Of a DNA stretch of 47,911 nucleotides, positions 34,881 to 42,908 are shown piece by piece (position 1 is the first letter of the stretch; the number at the start of each line of letters is the position of its first letter). The notes below the pieces were generated by a model. That model had not been told where the DNA came from. It worked only from the letters and a program-made list of their open reading frames with translations, and ran no database searches. Position numbers and translations under genes: made by a program. This DNA is from Firmicutes bacterium UBA3910 (lineage in GTDB: Bacteria > Bacillota > Limnochordia > Darwinibacteriales > Darwinibacteriaceae). The stretch lies in contig DGFC01000016.1 in the NCBI GenBank assembly GCA_002391465.1, positions 1 through 47,911 of the forward strand, written 5' to 3'.

Positions 34881-35738
34881 TTACACGGGATAAATGAAAA
34901 GGGCGATTGTCCCTGCACCAGTATGGACCCCGATAGTGGGCCCGATAGAGCCGATCATTATTTTACTGTCCAACAGGTGCTGTTCCTCCAGATAGTCAGC
35001 TAGCCGCTGTGCATCATGGAGAGCGTTAGCATGACTGATAGCAGCCATCAACTTTCTGTCAGGATGTTGTTTTTTGTACCGATCCATCATTTCTTTGATG
35101 CGGTTGATCGCCTTCACCCTACCCCTGATTTTCTCAAAGGGTGCCACCATACCGTCCTGCAGCGTCAGGATGGGCTTAATGTTCAGCAGGGTACCAACAA
35201 AGGCGGATGCCATACCGATCCGTCCGTTTTTCTGCAGGTATTCCAACGTATCCACCATGAAGTAGACCTGCATGTCATCGATCACCCGCTGAACTGCAGC
35301 CAAAACGCCATCCACATCTTCCCCTGCCAGCACTGCCTTCGCAGCGACTAAGGCGGTCACACCGATCCCCAAGGATGCGGAGCGGGAATCAACAACCCGC
35401 ACTTCGATTTCGGGATCGATCATACTGCTGGCCAACACAGCCGATTGGTACGTACCGCTCATTTTGCTGCTCAGGTGAATGGAAATGATGGTATCACCCG
35501 GCTCGGCCACTTCTTCATAGACGCGTACAAAATCGGCTGGAGAGGGCTGACAGGTACTGGGAATCTCACTTGCCGCTTCAAGCCTCCGGTAGAACTCTTC
35601 CACCGAAATCTCAACACCATCGCGGTAAATCTCATCACCAAACTGAACGGTGAGGGGAACCACGTGGATATTATACTCAGTCAAAATCTCCTGCGGCAGA
35701 TCGCTGCCGCTGTCCGTGATAACATGGATCTTAGACAC
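34881..35738 (-). CDS. DegV family fatty-acid-binding protein (FakB type)
   Basis: DegV proteins hold a fatty acid and present it to FakA for phosphorylation. The 285-residue product has the typical N-terminus IHVITDSGSDLPQEI, the loop STCQPSPADFVRVYEEV, IISIHLSSKMSGTYQSAVLA (the serine motif over the carboxylate) and VVDSRSASLGIG; the C-terminus includes GRIGMASAFVGTLLNIKPIL. GTG 35738 follows a GGAGGAGG site. It directly follows a FakA-type gene (18-base gap), supporting a FakAB pair; chain specificity cannot be read. Confidence 0.9.
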   Translation of the reverse strand: MSKIHVITDSGSDLPQEILTEYNIHVVPLTVQFGDEIYRDGVEISVEEFYRRLEAASEIPSTCQPSPADFVRVYEEVAEPGDTIISIHLSSKMSGTYQSAVLASSMIDPEIEVRVVDSRSASLGIGVTALVAAKAVLAGEDVDGVLAAVQRVIDDMQVYFMVDTLEYLQKNGRIGMASAFVGTLLNIKPILTLQDGMVAPFEKIRGRVKAINRIKEMMDRYKKQHPDRKLMAAISHANALHDAQRLADYLEEQHLLDSKIMIGSIGPTIGVHTGAGTIALFIYPV

Positions 35739-35756
35739 TGGTTTCCTCCTCCCCTG

Positions 35757-37427
35757 TTATTCAACGGAAACGATGTAATAGTAGAGGGGTTGCTCGCCTT
35801 GGTACACTTCCACCTCACACTCGGGATACTTCTCCTGTACATCTTCGGAGAGCGCCAAGGCCGCTTCCGCCTTTTGATCTGCCCCGTAATAAATACTGAT
35901 TACGGATGAGTCCTCATCGACGAGGGTCTCCAAGAGATTGAAGGCCACCTCGTTAGGGTCAGAACCTACTACAGCGATCTGTCCCTCTGCCAAACCAATA
36001 ATGTCCCTTTCCTCAATGCGCAGATCACCTGCAACGGTGGCGCGCACCGCAAAGGTTACCTCGCCTGTTTTCACCTCGCCCATGGCGTCCTCCATGGCCT
36101 CGAGATTGTCTTCCAGGCTGTCATCTGCCACAAAACTCATCAAAGCACTGATGCCCTGGGGAGTGGTACGGGTAGGTACTACCCCAACAGGTTTATCAAC
36201 CAGTTCTTTAGCCTGTTCGGCAGAGAAGATCACGTTTTTATTATTGGGAAGTATAATGACTGCTTCTGCATTGACACTGTTAACCGCCTGTACCAACTCT
36301 TCCGTGCTGGGGTTCATGGTCTGCCCGCCGGGCACGATGTAATCTACACCGAGACTGCGGAAAATTTCTGCCAATCCCTCACCCGGTACAACCGCCACAA
36401 TCCCCAGAGGCTTAGGATCCCCCTGCGGAGCAACGGGAAAACCGACCACATTGTCTTCAGGCAAGTCAAGGCGGTGCTGCTTTTTGTGTTCTTCGTAATC
36501 CAGGTTCTGCAAATACATGTTATCGATAGCGATCTCCGTGAGATTGCCCAAGGACGCGCAGAACTGCAGGACTTCGCCGGGGAAGTCGGTATGGATGTGC
36601 ACCTTGACCACATCACTGTCACCCACAACAATCATAGAATCGCCCTTAGAGGCGATCTCGTTGCGAACCGTTTCTGGGTCAAGATTTTCGCCTAGAATAA
36701 TAAACTCGGTACAATATTTATTGACGGTAACTGCCACGTGTTCCTGGGCAGGTTCAACAAGTTCCAGACTGGGTTGGGGCGCGATACCGTTCTCTTCAGC
36801 AAACTCTTCGAGAGAACGGGTTAAACCGATGAACATACCCTCGAAGATGCAGAGCATTCCTTGTCCGCCTGCGTCCACAACTCCCGCCTCTTTTAGAACA
36901 GGCAGAATATTGGGTGTGTCTTCCACAGCAGCCTTTGCCGCATCAAGGGCAGCCTGGAGAACTTCAGTCGCCCCTCCACCCTCTTCGGCAGCCGCTTGGG
37001 CAGCTTCGCCTGCCCGCCGGCCAACCGTGAGCATGGTGCCTTCCACCGGTTTCATAACCGCCCGATAGGTTGTTTTTGATGAACTGACCAGGGCCCGGGC
37101 CAAATCGGCACCCGTTGCCTCGGTCGTCACATCCTCCAGACCCTTGGCAAAACCGCGGAAAAACTGAGATAGGATTACGCCGCTGTTGCCCCTAGCTCCC
37201 ATGAGAGAACCCCGGGCCAAAAGAGAGGTTAGACGACTGATATCATCTCCGTTTGTCCTCTCCAACTCCTTTACTGCGGCATTTAACGTTAAAGACATGT
37301 TCGTGCCAGTATCCCCGTCGGGGACCGGAAACACATTTAAAGCATTGACTGTATCTTTCTGCTGCTCTAAATTATAGGCGGCTACCAGCAGCATGTTTTT
37401 TAACACTGAGCCAGTAATTACGTCCAA
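35757..37427 (-). CDS. fakA: Fatty acid kinase subunit A (FakA/YloV, DAK2 domain)
   Basis: Kinase subunit that phosphorylates FakB-bound fatty acids to acyl-phosphate. The product (556 residues from TTG 37427) has an N-terminal DAK2 ATP-binding domain with NALNVFPVPDGDTGTNMSLTL (metal-binding aspartates), RGNSGVILSQFFRGFAKGL and DAGGQGMLCIFEGM, a middle domain and a DegV-like C-terminal domain (EVEVYQGEQPLYYYIVSVE). Length matches FakA (about 550). Start is uncertain: GTG 37445 overlaps the asp23 stop (GTGA), while TTG 37427 has GGAGG 7 bases upstream. The neighbouring degV gene and plsX elsewhere in the window fit the role. Confidence 0.88.
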   Translation of the reverse strand: MDVITGSVLKNMLLVAAYNLEQQKDTVNALNVFPVPDGDTGTNMSLTLNAAVKELERTNGDDISRLTSLLARGSLMGARGNSGVILSQFFRGFAKGLEDVTTEATGADLARALVSSSKTTYRAVMKPVEGTMLTVGRRAGEAAQAAAEEGGGATEVLQAALDAAKAAVEDTPNILPVLKEAGVVDAGGQGMLCIFEGMFIGLTRSLEEFAEENGIAPQPSLELVEPAQEHVAVTVNKYCTEFIILGENLDPETVRNEIASKGDSMIVVGDSDVVKVHIHTDFPGEVLQFCASLGNLTEIAIDNMYLQNLDYEEHKKQHRLDLPEDNVVGFPVAPQGDPKPLGIVAVVPGEGLAEIFRSLGVDYIVPGGQTMNPSTEELVQAVNSVNAEAVIILPNNKNVIFSAEQAKELVDKPVGVVPTRTTPQGISALMSFVADDSLEDNLEAMEDAMGEVKTGEVTFAVRATVAGDLRIEERDIIGLAEGQIAVVGSDPNEVAFNLLETLVDEDSSVISIYYGADQKAEAALALSEDVQEKYPECEVEVYQGEQPLYYYIVSVE

Positions 37428-37441
37428 GACCTTTCCTCCGA

Positions 37442-37810
37442 TCACTTTCTAGTTACCTCGGTTACCCTCACGCTCTGAACCTTAACATCGATCCGATCTA
37501 CCGTCAGACCAAGCATGTTCTCCACGTGGTATCTAACCCGTTCTTGAACATTTCTGGCAACCTCGGATATCTTTACGCCGTATTCTACCACAATGTAAAG
37601 GCGAATGCTTATGCTATCTTCGTTAAACTTCACATCTACGCCGCGCTCCAAATTCTCGCGCCGAAGCAGATCAGTTAATTCTTCCTGAACATTCCGCGGG
37701 GCCATTCCCACGAGCCCATAGCATTCCATTGCAGCAACACCTGCGATTTTTGCGATAACCTCTTCCCGAATGGAGATCTTTCCGTATTCGGATTGAATCT
37801 GCTGGGCCAC
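37442..37810 (-). CDS. Asp23/Gls24 family envelope stress protein (YloU)
   Basis: A 122-residue Asp23-domain protein: YGKISIREEVIAKIAGVAAME, CYGLVGMAPRNVQEELTDLL, YIVVEYGVKISEVARNVQERV. The family forms membrane-associated assemblies in Gram-positives and is linked to envelope stress; yloU and yloV are neighbours in Bacillus as well. GTG 37810 follows AAAGGGGG; the frame is open another 10 codons without a better site. It heads the asp23-fakA-degV transcript from a good promoter. Confidence 0.92.
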   Translation of the reverse strand: MAQQIQSEYGKISIREEVIAKIAGVAAMECYGLVGMAPRNVQEELTDLLRRENLERGVDVKFNEDSISIRLYIVVEYGVKISEVARNVQERVRYHVENMLGLTVDRIDVKVQSVRVTEVTRK

Positions 37811-37864
37811 AATTGTCCCCCTTTCAAGCATACCTGCCAAATTAGTCCATTAACTATCATTACT

Positions 37865-37893
37865 ATTTTAACCACTGCCCATTCAATTGTAAA
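37865..37893 (-). promoter_or_regulatory. Sigma-A type promoter of asp23-fakA-degV
   Basis: Minus strand TTTACA, 17-base spacer, TAAAAT; start near 37858, about 48 bases before the asp23 GTG. It is back-to-back with the rpmB promoter. Confidence 0.75.
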
Positions 37894-37921
37894 GGATTAT
37901 ATCCCCCGGGGCAAATTCGCC

Positions 37922-37950
37922 TTGCATTCTCCAAATCCCTGTGCTAAAAT
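37922..37950 (+). promoter_or_regulatory. Sigma-A type promoter of rpmB
   Basis: Plus strand TTGCAT, 17-base spacer, TAAAAT; start near 37957, about 33 bases before the rpmB ATG. Confidence 0.75.
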
Positions 37951-37989
37951 GAGGATTGTTATGGAAACTCGCTTAAAGGGGGTAAGAAC

Positions 37990-38181
37990 ATGGCTAGAAG
38001 GTGCATCATTTGTGACAAGGGTACCGCATTTGGCAATCAACGTAGTCACGCAGAAAACAAAAACCGGCGCAGCTGGAAGCCTAATCTTCAGAAGGCCCGC
38101 ATCATCTATCGCGGCAGTCCACGTAGGGCTTATGTCTGCACAAGCTGCCTGAGAAGCGGTAAAGTAGAGCGAGCCCTCTAA
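37990..38181 (+). CDS. rpmB: 50S ribosomal protein L28, zinc-binding form
   Basis: The 63-residue product MARRCIICDKGTAFGNQRSH and onward is L28, with CIIC near the N-terminus and CTSC near the C-terminus (C+ type). ATG 37990 follows AAAGGGGG by 7-8 bases. It is a single-gene transcript on the plus strand between a divergent promoter and a bidirectional terminator; divergence from the yloU-yloV genes is also the Bacillus arrangement. Confidence 0.97.
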   Translation: MARRCIICDKGTAFGNQRSHAENKNRRSWKPNLQKARIIYRGSPRRAYVCTSCLRSGKVERAL

Positions 38182-38237
38182 ACCAACTTGCCCCAGTATA
38201 TCAGTTTGGTTTCTTTAAATGTGATAAGATAATCAGA

Positions 38238-38270
38238 ATACCCCTAGGCCTAACGCCTAGGGGTATCTTA
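38238..38270. terminator. Bidirectional terminator between rpmB and thiT
   Basis: Perfect 12-pair hairpin ATACCCCTAGGC / GCCTAGGGGTAT with a 5-base loop, followed by CTTATTCTT on the plus strand and TCTGATTAT on the minus strand. It sits between two converging genes. Confidence 0.85.
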
Positions 38271-38300
38271 TTCTTCCGTTACAACCAAAAGAACCCTTGT

Positions 38301-38828
38301 CTAGGCATCTCCCAGCTCAGGCTGGAATATTTCTTCCCGTCTACCCAAAAGGTGAATTAGTACCAACATCAAGATCATTTCGGGTACCAAATAGTAAGCA
38401 TTATAGATGAGCGAATAGGCTACAGCTGAAGTGCCAGCCGGGGCATAGTGACCCCAAAACACAGCGCCTGCTGTGACATGCACAATATATCTGGCCAGAG
38501 AACCCACCACTGTTCCTAGAATGCGGTTATTCCGGAGCACACCAGCACCTGCAAGCCCAACAGCGGCGTAGGGTACGGGATAGTCCAAGAGAATCTGGAT
38601 GGGATGGACGAAACTGGGCCCAAACAGAAGTCCCAAAAGGCCATGGATTGCTCCTCCCAGAATCCCGATCTTTCCTCCCCAGCGGAAGGCAAGCACCAAA
38701 ATGGGCAGCATTTCAAAGGTAACGCTGCCGCCGTAGGGCATCCTAAAGAGCCTCAGAAAGGAGAGCAGGGTAGCAGCTCCCACCATTAACGATACTTCCA
38801 CCATAATCCGCAAACGTCTTTTATCCAC
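38301..38828 (-). CDS. thiT: Thiamine ECF transporter substrate-binding subunit ThiT
   Basis: S component that captures thiamine and docks on a shared ECF (EcfA/A'/T) module. The 175-residue product has six predicted membrane helices, an N-terminal LRLFRMPYGGSVTFEMLPILVLAF segment typical of ThiT, and the thiamine-site aromatic region near FWGHYAPAG and SLIYNAYYLVPEMI. GTG 38828 lies 8 bases after GGGAGG. Assignment is reinforced by the TPP riboswitch in its leader. No ECF energising genes are in the window. Confidence 0.93.
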   Translation of the reverse strand: MDKRRLRIMVEVSLMVGAATLLSFLRLFRMPYGGSVTFEMLPILVLAFRWGGKIGILGGAIHGLLGLLFGPSFVHPIQILLDYPVPYAAVGLAGAGVLRNNRILGTVVGSLARYIVHVTAGAVFWGHYAPAGTSAVAYSLIYNAYYLVPEMILMLVLIHLLGRREEIFQPELGDA

Positions 38829-38876
38829 CGAATCTACCTCCCTCAAAATTAACGAGTGATCCGCGCGGTGTTAGGC

Positions 38877-38908
38877 AAAAAAATATGGACCGAAGCGTTC
38901 CGGTCCAT
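38877..38908 (-). terminator. Riboswitch-controlled terminator before thiT
   Basis: Minus strand ATGGACCG ... CGGTCCAT perfect 8-pair stem with an 8-base loop, followed by A and seven T residues. It lies 11 bases after the TPP aptamer and 49 bases before the thiT start, the usual expression platform for transcriptional control. Confidence 0.88.
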
Positions 38909-38919
38909 GCCAACCTTAA

Positions 38920-39005
38920 CCGCTTCCCTACGCTGGAATTATCCAACAGGTTCTAAGGGTTAGGACGGCTTCCCGTCCACTCTCAGCTTAACGCACCCCT
39001 AGCGG
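38920..39005 (-). promoter_or_regulatory. TPP riboswitch (THI element) of thiT
   Basis: The minus strand has every conserved block of the TPP aptamer in order: closing stem CCGCT/AGCGG, AGGGGTGCG, GCTGAGAG, then ACCCTTAGAACCTG, GGATAATTCCAGCG and TAGGGAA. Thiamine pyrophosphate binding is expected to allow the downstream terminator to form and shut off thiT. Confidence 0.96.
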
Positions 39006-39065
39006 AACTATTTCGTTAATGAGTTACTTCTCTTTTCCCTGGCAAAGTCCTCCCTAAAACCGAAA

Positions 39066-39102
39066 ATAAAGAGAAAGGGCATCCCCACCGAACAGGATGC
39101 CC
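39066..39102 (-). terminator. Terminator of the upstream RNA unit
   Basis: Minus strand GGGCATCC ... GGATGCCC perfect 8-pair hairpin followed by TTTCTCTTTATTTT. It ends the 6S-like RNA candidate 60 bases before the TPP aptamer. Confidence 0.8.
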
Positions 39103-39262
39103 TAGAAATCTGATTTAGGCGGAAACCGGAATGCCCGTTCACCAATTAATTCCCTTTCTGATCCAGAGGGGTATCGTACTACACTAACTGTAGTAACTCC
39201 GTGCCCAGGGAAGTGGTTTATTTTTGTGGTGAATCGTGCCAAACATTCCTCCGCTCTCTTCC
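39066..39262 (-). ncRNA. Candidate 6S-like regulatory RNA
   Basis: About 195 nucleotides between a promoter and a terminator with no open reading frame. It can fold into one long rod: 39250-39254 with 39119-39123, 39244-39249 with 39128-39133, 39228-39233 with 39138-39143, then an unpaired bubble (39213-39227 against 39144-39149), then 39207-39212 with 39150-39155, and a terminal hairpin TACTACA/TGTAGTA (39189-39195 with 39177-39183). Length, rod shape and central bubble match 6S RNA, which binds RNA polymerase holoenzyme as a promoter mimic. I judged pairing by eye. It could instead be an unrelated leader RNA of thiT. Confidence 0.45.
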
Positions 39263-39266
39263 CAGT

Positions 39267-39294
39267 ATTGTAAATTTTAGCCGTATTTCTTCAA
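39267..39294 (-). promoter_or_regulatory. Promoter of the 6S-like RNA candidate
   Basis: Minus strand TTGAAG, 16-base spacer, TACAAT; start near 39260, giving a transcript of about 195 bases to the terminator. Confidence 0.5.
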
Positions 39295-39379
39295 GCAGAT
39301 TTAGGAAAGGTGTAAACGTGAAAGCTGGAAAAACCACCGTCCTTTCTTTCTGTTGTTAACCAGCCATCAAGTTGATTAT

Positions 39380-39408
39380 ATATTACGACAAATTATCAGA
39401 TAAGTCAA
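39380..39408 (-). promoter_or_regulatory. Second, upstream promoter
   Basis: Minus strand TTGACT, 17-base spacer, TAATAT, followed by ATAAT. Start near 39373. It lies about 25 bases after the rpe stop and could make a longer precursor of the RNA unit, or drive thiT by read-through. Confidence 0.65.
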
Positions 39409-39433
39409 GTCCCTAATTCTAGTTTTCTGCAAA

Positions 39434-40096
39434 TTATCCTTTTCGCCAGCAAGCCCGCATTTCATCCATGTAACAGTTAGGATTATCCGCCTGGAAAATG
39501 GCGGTTCCGGCCACGAAGTTGGTCACGCCTGCCTCAGCCAACTCGGCTGCGTTCGCCAGGCCCACTCCCCCATCCACCTGCAGTTCAATGGGAAGATCGC
39601 CTACCATGTCTCTGCATTCTCTGATCTTATCATACATGGCCGGGATGAACTCTTGTCCACCGTAGCCTGGGTTTACGGTCATGATTAAAATAAGATCTAA
39701 ATCGGACAGCACATACTTAAGGCCGTCTAAGGGCGTGTGGGGATTGAGGGCCACGCCGGCCTTTATTCCCAGTTCCCTGATCTTACTCAAGGTACGCTGG
39801 AGGTGAACGGTCGCTTCATAGTGCACAGTAAGGAACTCTGGTTTGAACGCTGCAAATGTTGCTAGATGGCGCTCAGGGTTCTGCACCATGAGGTGAATGT
39901 CTAACGGCAGCTGACTGCACCGCCGTACCGCGGCAATGACTGGCGGGCCGAAGCTGATGTTTGGTACATAACTGCCATCCATCACATCGATGTGAAGCAG
40001 GTCAGCCCCACTAACCCTTTCCAGCTCGGTGTTTATATGACAGAAATCGGCGGCCAATAAAGACGCACTAATTCTCTTGTTTATGATAACCACCAC
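39434..40096 (-). CDS. rpe: Ribulose-phosphate 3-epimerase
   Basis: Interconverts ribulose-5-phosphate and xylulose-5-phosphate in the pentose phosphate pathway. The 220-residue TIM-barrel product has ISASLLAADFCHINTEL, LHIDVMDGSYVPNISFGPPV (metal-binding H-x-D), DIHLMVQNPERHL, LIMTVNPGYGGQEFIP and QVDGGVGLANA. The start is among GTG codons at 40096 and 40093; no well-spaced ribosome site decides. It follows rsgA by 3 bases, a common pairing (prkC-rsgA-rpe). Confidence 0.96.
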   Translation of the reverse strand: MVVIINKRISASLLAADFCHINTELERVSGADLLHIDVMDGSYVPNISFGPPVIAAVRRCSQLPLDIHLMVQNPERHLATFAAFKPEFLTVHYEATVHLQRTLSKIRELGIKAGVALNPHTPLDGLKYVLSDLDLILIMTVNPGYGGQEFIPAMYDKIRECRDMVGDLPIELQVDGGVGLANAAELAEAGVTNFVAGTAIFQADNPNCYMDEMRACWRKG

Positions 40097-40099
40097 CTT

Positions 40100-40960
40100 C
40101 TAGTAACTAGGTGCAGCTTCTTGGAGCAGCAGCAGATAATGCTCATAGCGATGGGCCAAAATCTCTTTTTTCTCCACAGCCTCTTTAACGGCGCAGTTGG
40201 GTTCGCGCCGATGGAGGCAGCCCCGGAACTGGCAAGAATCCCGGTATCTATCCATTTCAGGAAAGGCATACTGGAGTTCCGCTTCCATGTCACCACCTAG
40301 GTTCAAAACGGAAAAGCCAGGCGTGTCTGCCACAAAGCCTCCATCGGGCAAAGGTAAAAGGGTAACCGTTCTGGTAGTATGCCTTCCCCGCTGTACTTTG
40401 CGGCTGACGGACTGCACCTCAAGCTCGAGTTCGGGCAGCAACGCATTCAGCAGAGAAGACTTACCCACACCGCTGGGTCCTGCAAGCGTACTCATCTTAC
40501 CTGTCAGTTCTTGCCGTACTTCATCTAAGCCCCAGCCTTCCTTAGCACTAACAATCACTGTGCGGTACGGTATGGACCCGTACATCTCTTGCAGCCTCTT
40601 TGCCTCCTCTAGAGCCAAATCACTCTTGTTTATCACAAGCAGTGCATCCAAACGGGCCAGTTCAGCCTGGACCAAAATGCGATCCAGTAGTATCAGGCTT
40701 GGCTTGGGTTTAGCTGCAGCAAAAACCACCACCACTTGATCGATATTGGCAATGGCGGGCCGAATCAGCTCGCTCTGGCGCGGTAAAATCTCTTCTACTA
40801 CGCCTTGCTCTCCTTCGACCGTTACCTTAACCCGATCGCCGACCATCACCCGAATATCTTCCAAACGCAGTCTGCCCCGCAAGGTGCAGAGGCACACCCC
40901 ATCGCCCACCTGCACCTCGTATTGTCCACCTACACCTTTTAGAATAATTCCCTCTCTCAT
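40100..40960 (-). CDS. rsgA: Ribosome small-subunit-dependent GTPase RsgA (YloQ)
   Basis: Checkpoint GTPase in 30S maturation. The 286-residue product has an N-terminal OB fold (VGDRVKVTVEGEQGVVEEILPR), a circularly permuted GTPase with LLVINKSDLAL (G4), LAGPSGVGKSSLLNALL (G1) and VADTPGFSVLNL (G3), and a C-terminal zinc site (CQFRGCLHRREPNCAV). ATG 40960 has no visible Shine-Dalgarno; the upstream prkC stop is 6 bases away, so translation may depend on coupling. Confidence 0.96.
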   Translation of the reverse strand: MREGIILKGVGGQYEVQVGDGVCLCTLRGRLRLEDIRVMVGDRVKVTVEGEQGVVEEILPRQSELIRPAIANIDQVVVVFAAAKPKPSLILLDRILVQAELARLDALLVINKSDLALEEAKRLQEMYGSIPYRTVIVSAKEGWGLDEVRQELTGKMSTLAGPSGVGKSSLLNALLPELELEVQSVSRKVQRGRHTTRTVTLLPLPDGGFVADTPGFSVLNLGGDMEAELQYAFPEMDRYRDSCQFRGCLHRREPNCAVKEAVEKKEILAHRYEHYLLLLQEAAPSY

Positions 40961-40966
40961 AGTTCG

Positions 40967-42904
40967 TTAAAAGTACTGATCATAGAACTGCCGGGCACCG
41001 ATATAAACCTGTAGTTTGGCACCTTCACCCCGACCCTGTACAGTACGGACGATCCGGTCTCCTCCTTTGTGTTTCTCCCGGTAGACTTCCCTGGCACCAA
41101 AGTCGTCAATAACCAAAATAACTACTTCCTGCTCCGCCCCTGGGGGAACATTTATGGTGACCTCCTGGGTCTTCCAGAGGTTCTCATGCAGCCATTCCAC
41201 TTCTTCCTGGGGTTCTTCTACTATGTGTTCCGGTTCTACCGGTTTTGCCTCTCCTTGAGAATAGACAAAGTCAACTCTACTACCCGCTTCAACTTCCGTA
41301 CCAGGCCGAGGATTTTGCTCCACAACCTTACCCTCTGCGTAAATAGTGCTGAATTCGGGCCAGGAGTTCCCAAGGACTAAGCCTAGCTCAAGCAGCTGCC
41401 CTTTTACCGTTTCAAAGTCCAGCCCCCTAAAATCGGGCAGTGTAACGTGGGTTGTCTCCAGTTCTACCCGGTTGATAACCAAATTGACGGCAGTCCCTTT
41501 TGCCACAATCTCTCCTGGTTCTGGCCACTGCTCCAAAACGGTGTTAGGTAGGGCATCGGGATCAAAAACCTCAATCTCCTCGCCTAAGACAAAGCCCGAT
41601 TGGGTTAGGGTCAGCTTTGCTTCTCGGATGGTGGCACCGAGGACACTCAACATCTCCACTTCCTCCGGCCCTTTACTCACAATTACAGAAATTTCCCGCT
41701 TCTGCTTTACCATCCGACCCGGCAAGGGATCTTGATCAATTATGAACCCTTCGGGATGATCCTTATCAAAAACACGCTGCTCCACCTTGAAAACCAGATC
41801 CAAACCGCGCAGCAGCCGTTCCGCTTCCGCCTCAAACAAGCCGATCACATTGGGAACCTGTACATCTTCGGGAAAGAGGAAAACGGGAATGAAACGGACA
41901 AGGCCGTAACCTATCCCTCCCAGCATGAGCAGGATGGTCAGTATAACCAGGAATTTAGTGCCCTTTTTTCCTTTCTTCCCTTGCTTTTCCTTCTTTTTCT
42001 CGCGTGCCACTGCCCCATCACCTTCTTCCTCCGATTCCACTGCGGTCAAAGGAAGCGTGTCCCCTTCCTCAAGCCACTTTTCCTTCTCCGCTTCAAGACG
42101 TCTTTCAATCCTTTGAAAGACGGCAACTACATCCCCTGCGCTGGCCGGCCTCTTCTCGATGTCCTTAGCCAACAGCTGCAGGACCAATCTCTCCAAGTCC
42201 CGATTGAGCTTGCGCTTCAAGGGTGGGGGAGGATCCTGAATCTGCTTAAGCGCAATGGCAACGGCCGATTCACCCGTAAAGGGCACCCGCCCAGTAATCA
42301 TTTCGTATAACACAATTCCGAGGGAGTAAAGATCGCTGGAAGCCTGCACGTTAACACCCCGGGCCTGTTCCGGTGAAAAGTAATGGACCGAGCCTAAAAC
42401 GGTACCCGTCTGGGTTAAATCGCTGCTGGATATGGCCTGGGCGATACCGAAATCGGTTACCTTAACTACACCTCCAGCGGTGATCAGAATGTTGTGGGGC
42501 TTGATGTCTCGGTGGATAATACCGTGTTCATGGGCGTGGGCTAAGCCCATGGCAATTTGCTTACCTACGTTTACGATAAATTCCTGGGAGAATTCTTGCC
42601 TCTCCCCGATCAGTTGCCGCAGATTTTTACCCTGGACATACTCCATTACGATAAAATGGACCCCGTCCGTTTCACCTACGTCGTAAATGTTGACAATATT
42701 AGGATGGGAAAGACTGGCTGCTGAACGGGCCTCCCGCCTGAACCGCTCCACAAACTGACTGTCATCGGCAAACTGCTCCCGCAGGATCTTCACTGCCACC
42801 ATGCGGTTTAGGAGCAGGTCATGGGCGCGGTAAACGCGGGCCATACCCCCGCTGCCCACTTCTTCTCTAATTTCATATCTGCTGACCAATACTTCCCCAA
42901 CCAT
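40967..42904 (-). CDS. prkC: PASTA-domain Ser/Thr protein kinase (PrkC/PknB type)
   Basis: Membrane kinase that senses cell-wall fragments and regulates growth. The 645-residue product has a Hanks-type kinase domain: GSGGMARVYRA glycine loop, the VAVKIL lysine (K39), HRDIKPHN catalytic loop (D133), DFG (D151) and YFSPEQARG. A lysine-rich juxtamembrane stretch precedes a transmembrane helix at about 317-340. Outside are three PASTA repeats (starting VQVPNVIGL, about 349; MLSVLGATIREAKL; VTLPDFRGLDFETV) and a C-terminal beta-rich extension. ATG 42904 follows AAGGTG. Its cognate phosphatase is at 45419-46126. Confidence 0.96.
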   Translation of the reverse strand: MVGEVLVSRYEIREEVGSGGMARVYRAHDLLLNRMVAVKILREQFADDSQFVERFRREARSAASLSHPNIVNIYDVGETDGVHFIVMEYVQGKNLRQLIGERQEFSQEFIVNVGKQIAMGLAHAHEHGIIHRDIKPHNILITAGGVVKVTDFGIAQAISSSDLTQTGTVLGSVHYFSPEQARGVNVQASSDLYSLGIVLYEMITGRVPFTGESAVAIALKQIQDPPPPLKRKLNRDLERLVLQLLAKDIEKRPASAGDVVAVFQRIERRLEAEKEKWLEEGDTLPLTAVESEEEGDGAVAREKKKEKQGKKGKKGTKFLVILTILLMLGGIGYGLVRFIPVFLFPEDVQVPNVIGLFEAEAERLLRGLDLVFKVEQRVFDKDHPEGFIIDQDPLPGRMVKQKREISVIVSKGPEEVEMLSVLGATIREAKLTLTQSGFVLGEEIEVFDPDALPNTVLEQWPEPGEIVAKGTAVNLVINRVELETTHVTLPDFRGLDFETVKGQLLELGLVLGNSWPEFSTIYAEGKVVEQNPRPGTEVEAGSRVDFVYSQGEAKPVEPEHIVEEPQEEVEWLHENLWKTQEVTINVPPGAEQEVVILVIDDFGAREVYREKHKGGDRIVRTVQGRGEGAKLQVYIGARQFYDQYF

Positions 42905-42908
42905 GGTC

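Noticed and set aside
39120..39165. Cobalamin-riboswitch-like words (AGGGAA, GGTGAA, ATTCCGG, CCGCC) on the minus strand
   Set aside because: The order partly resembles the B12 core, but the GCCACTG block and the B12 box are absent and the same bases are explained by paired arms of the rod-shaped RNA.
39066..39400. T-box leader
   Set aside because: No TGGNACCGCG T-box sequence or stem I landmarks before the terminator, and the downstream gene is not amino-acid related.
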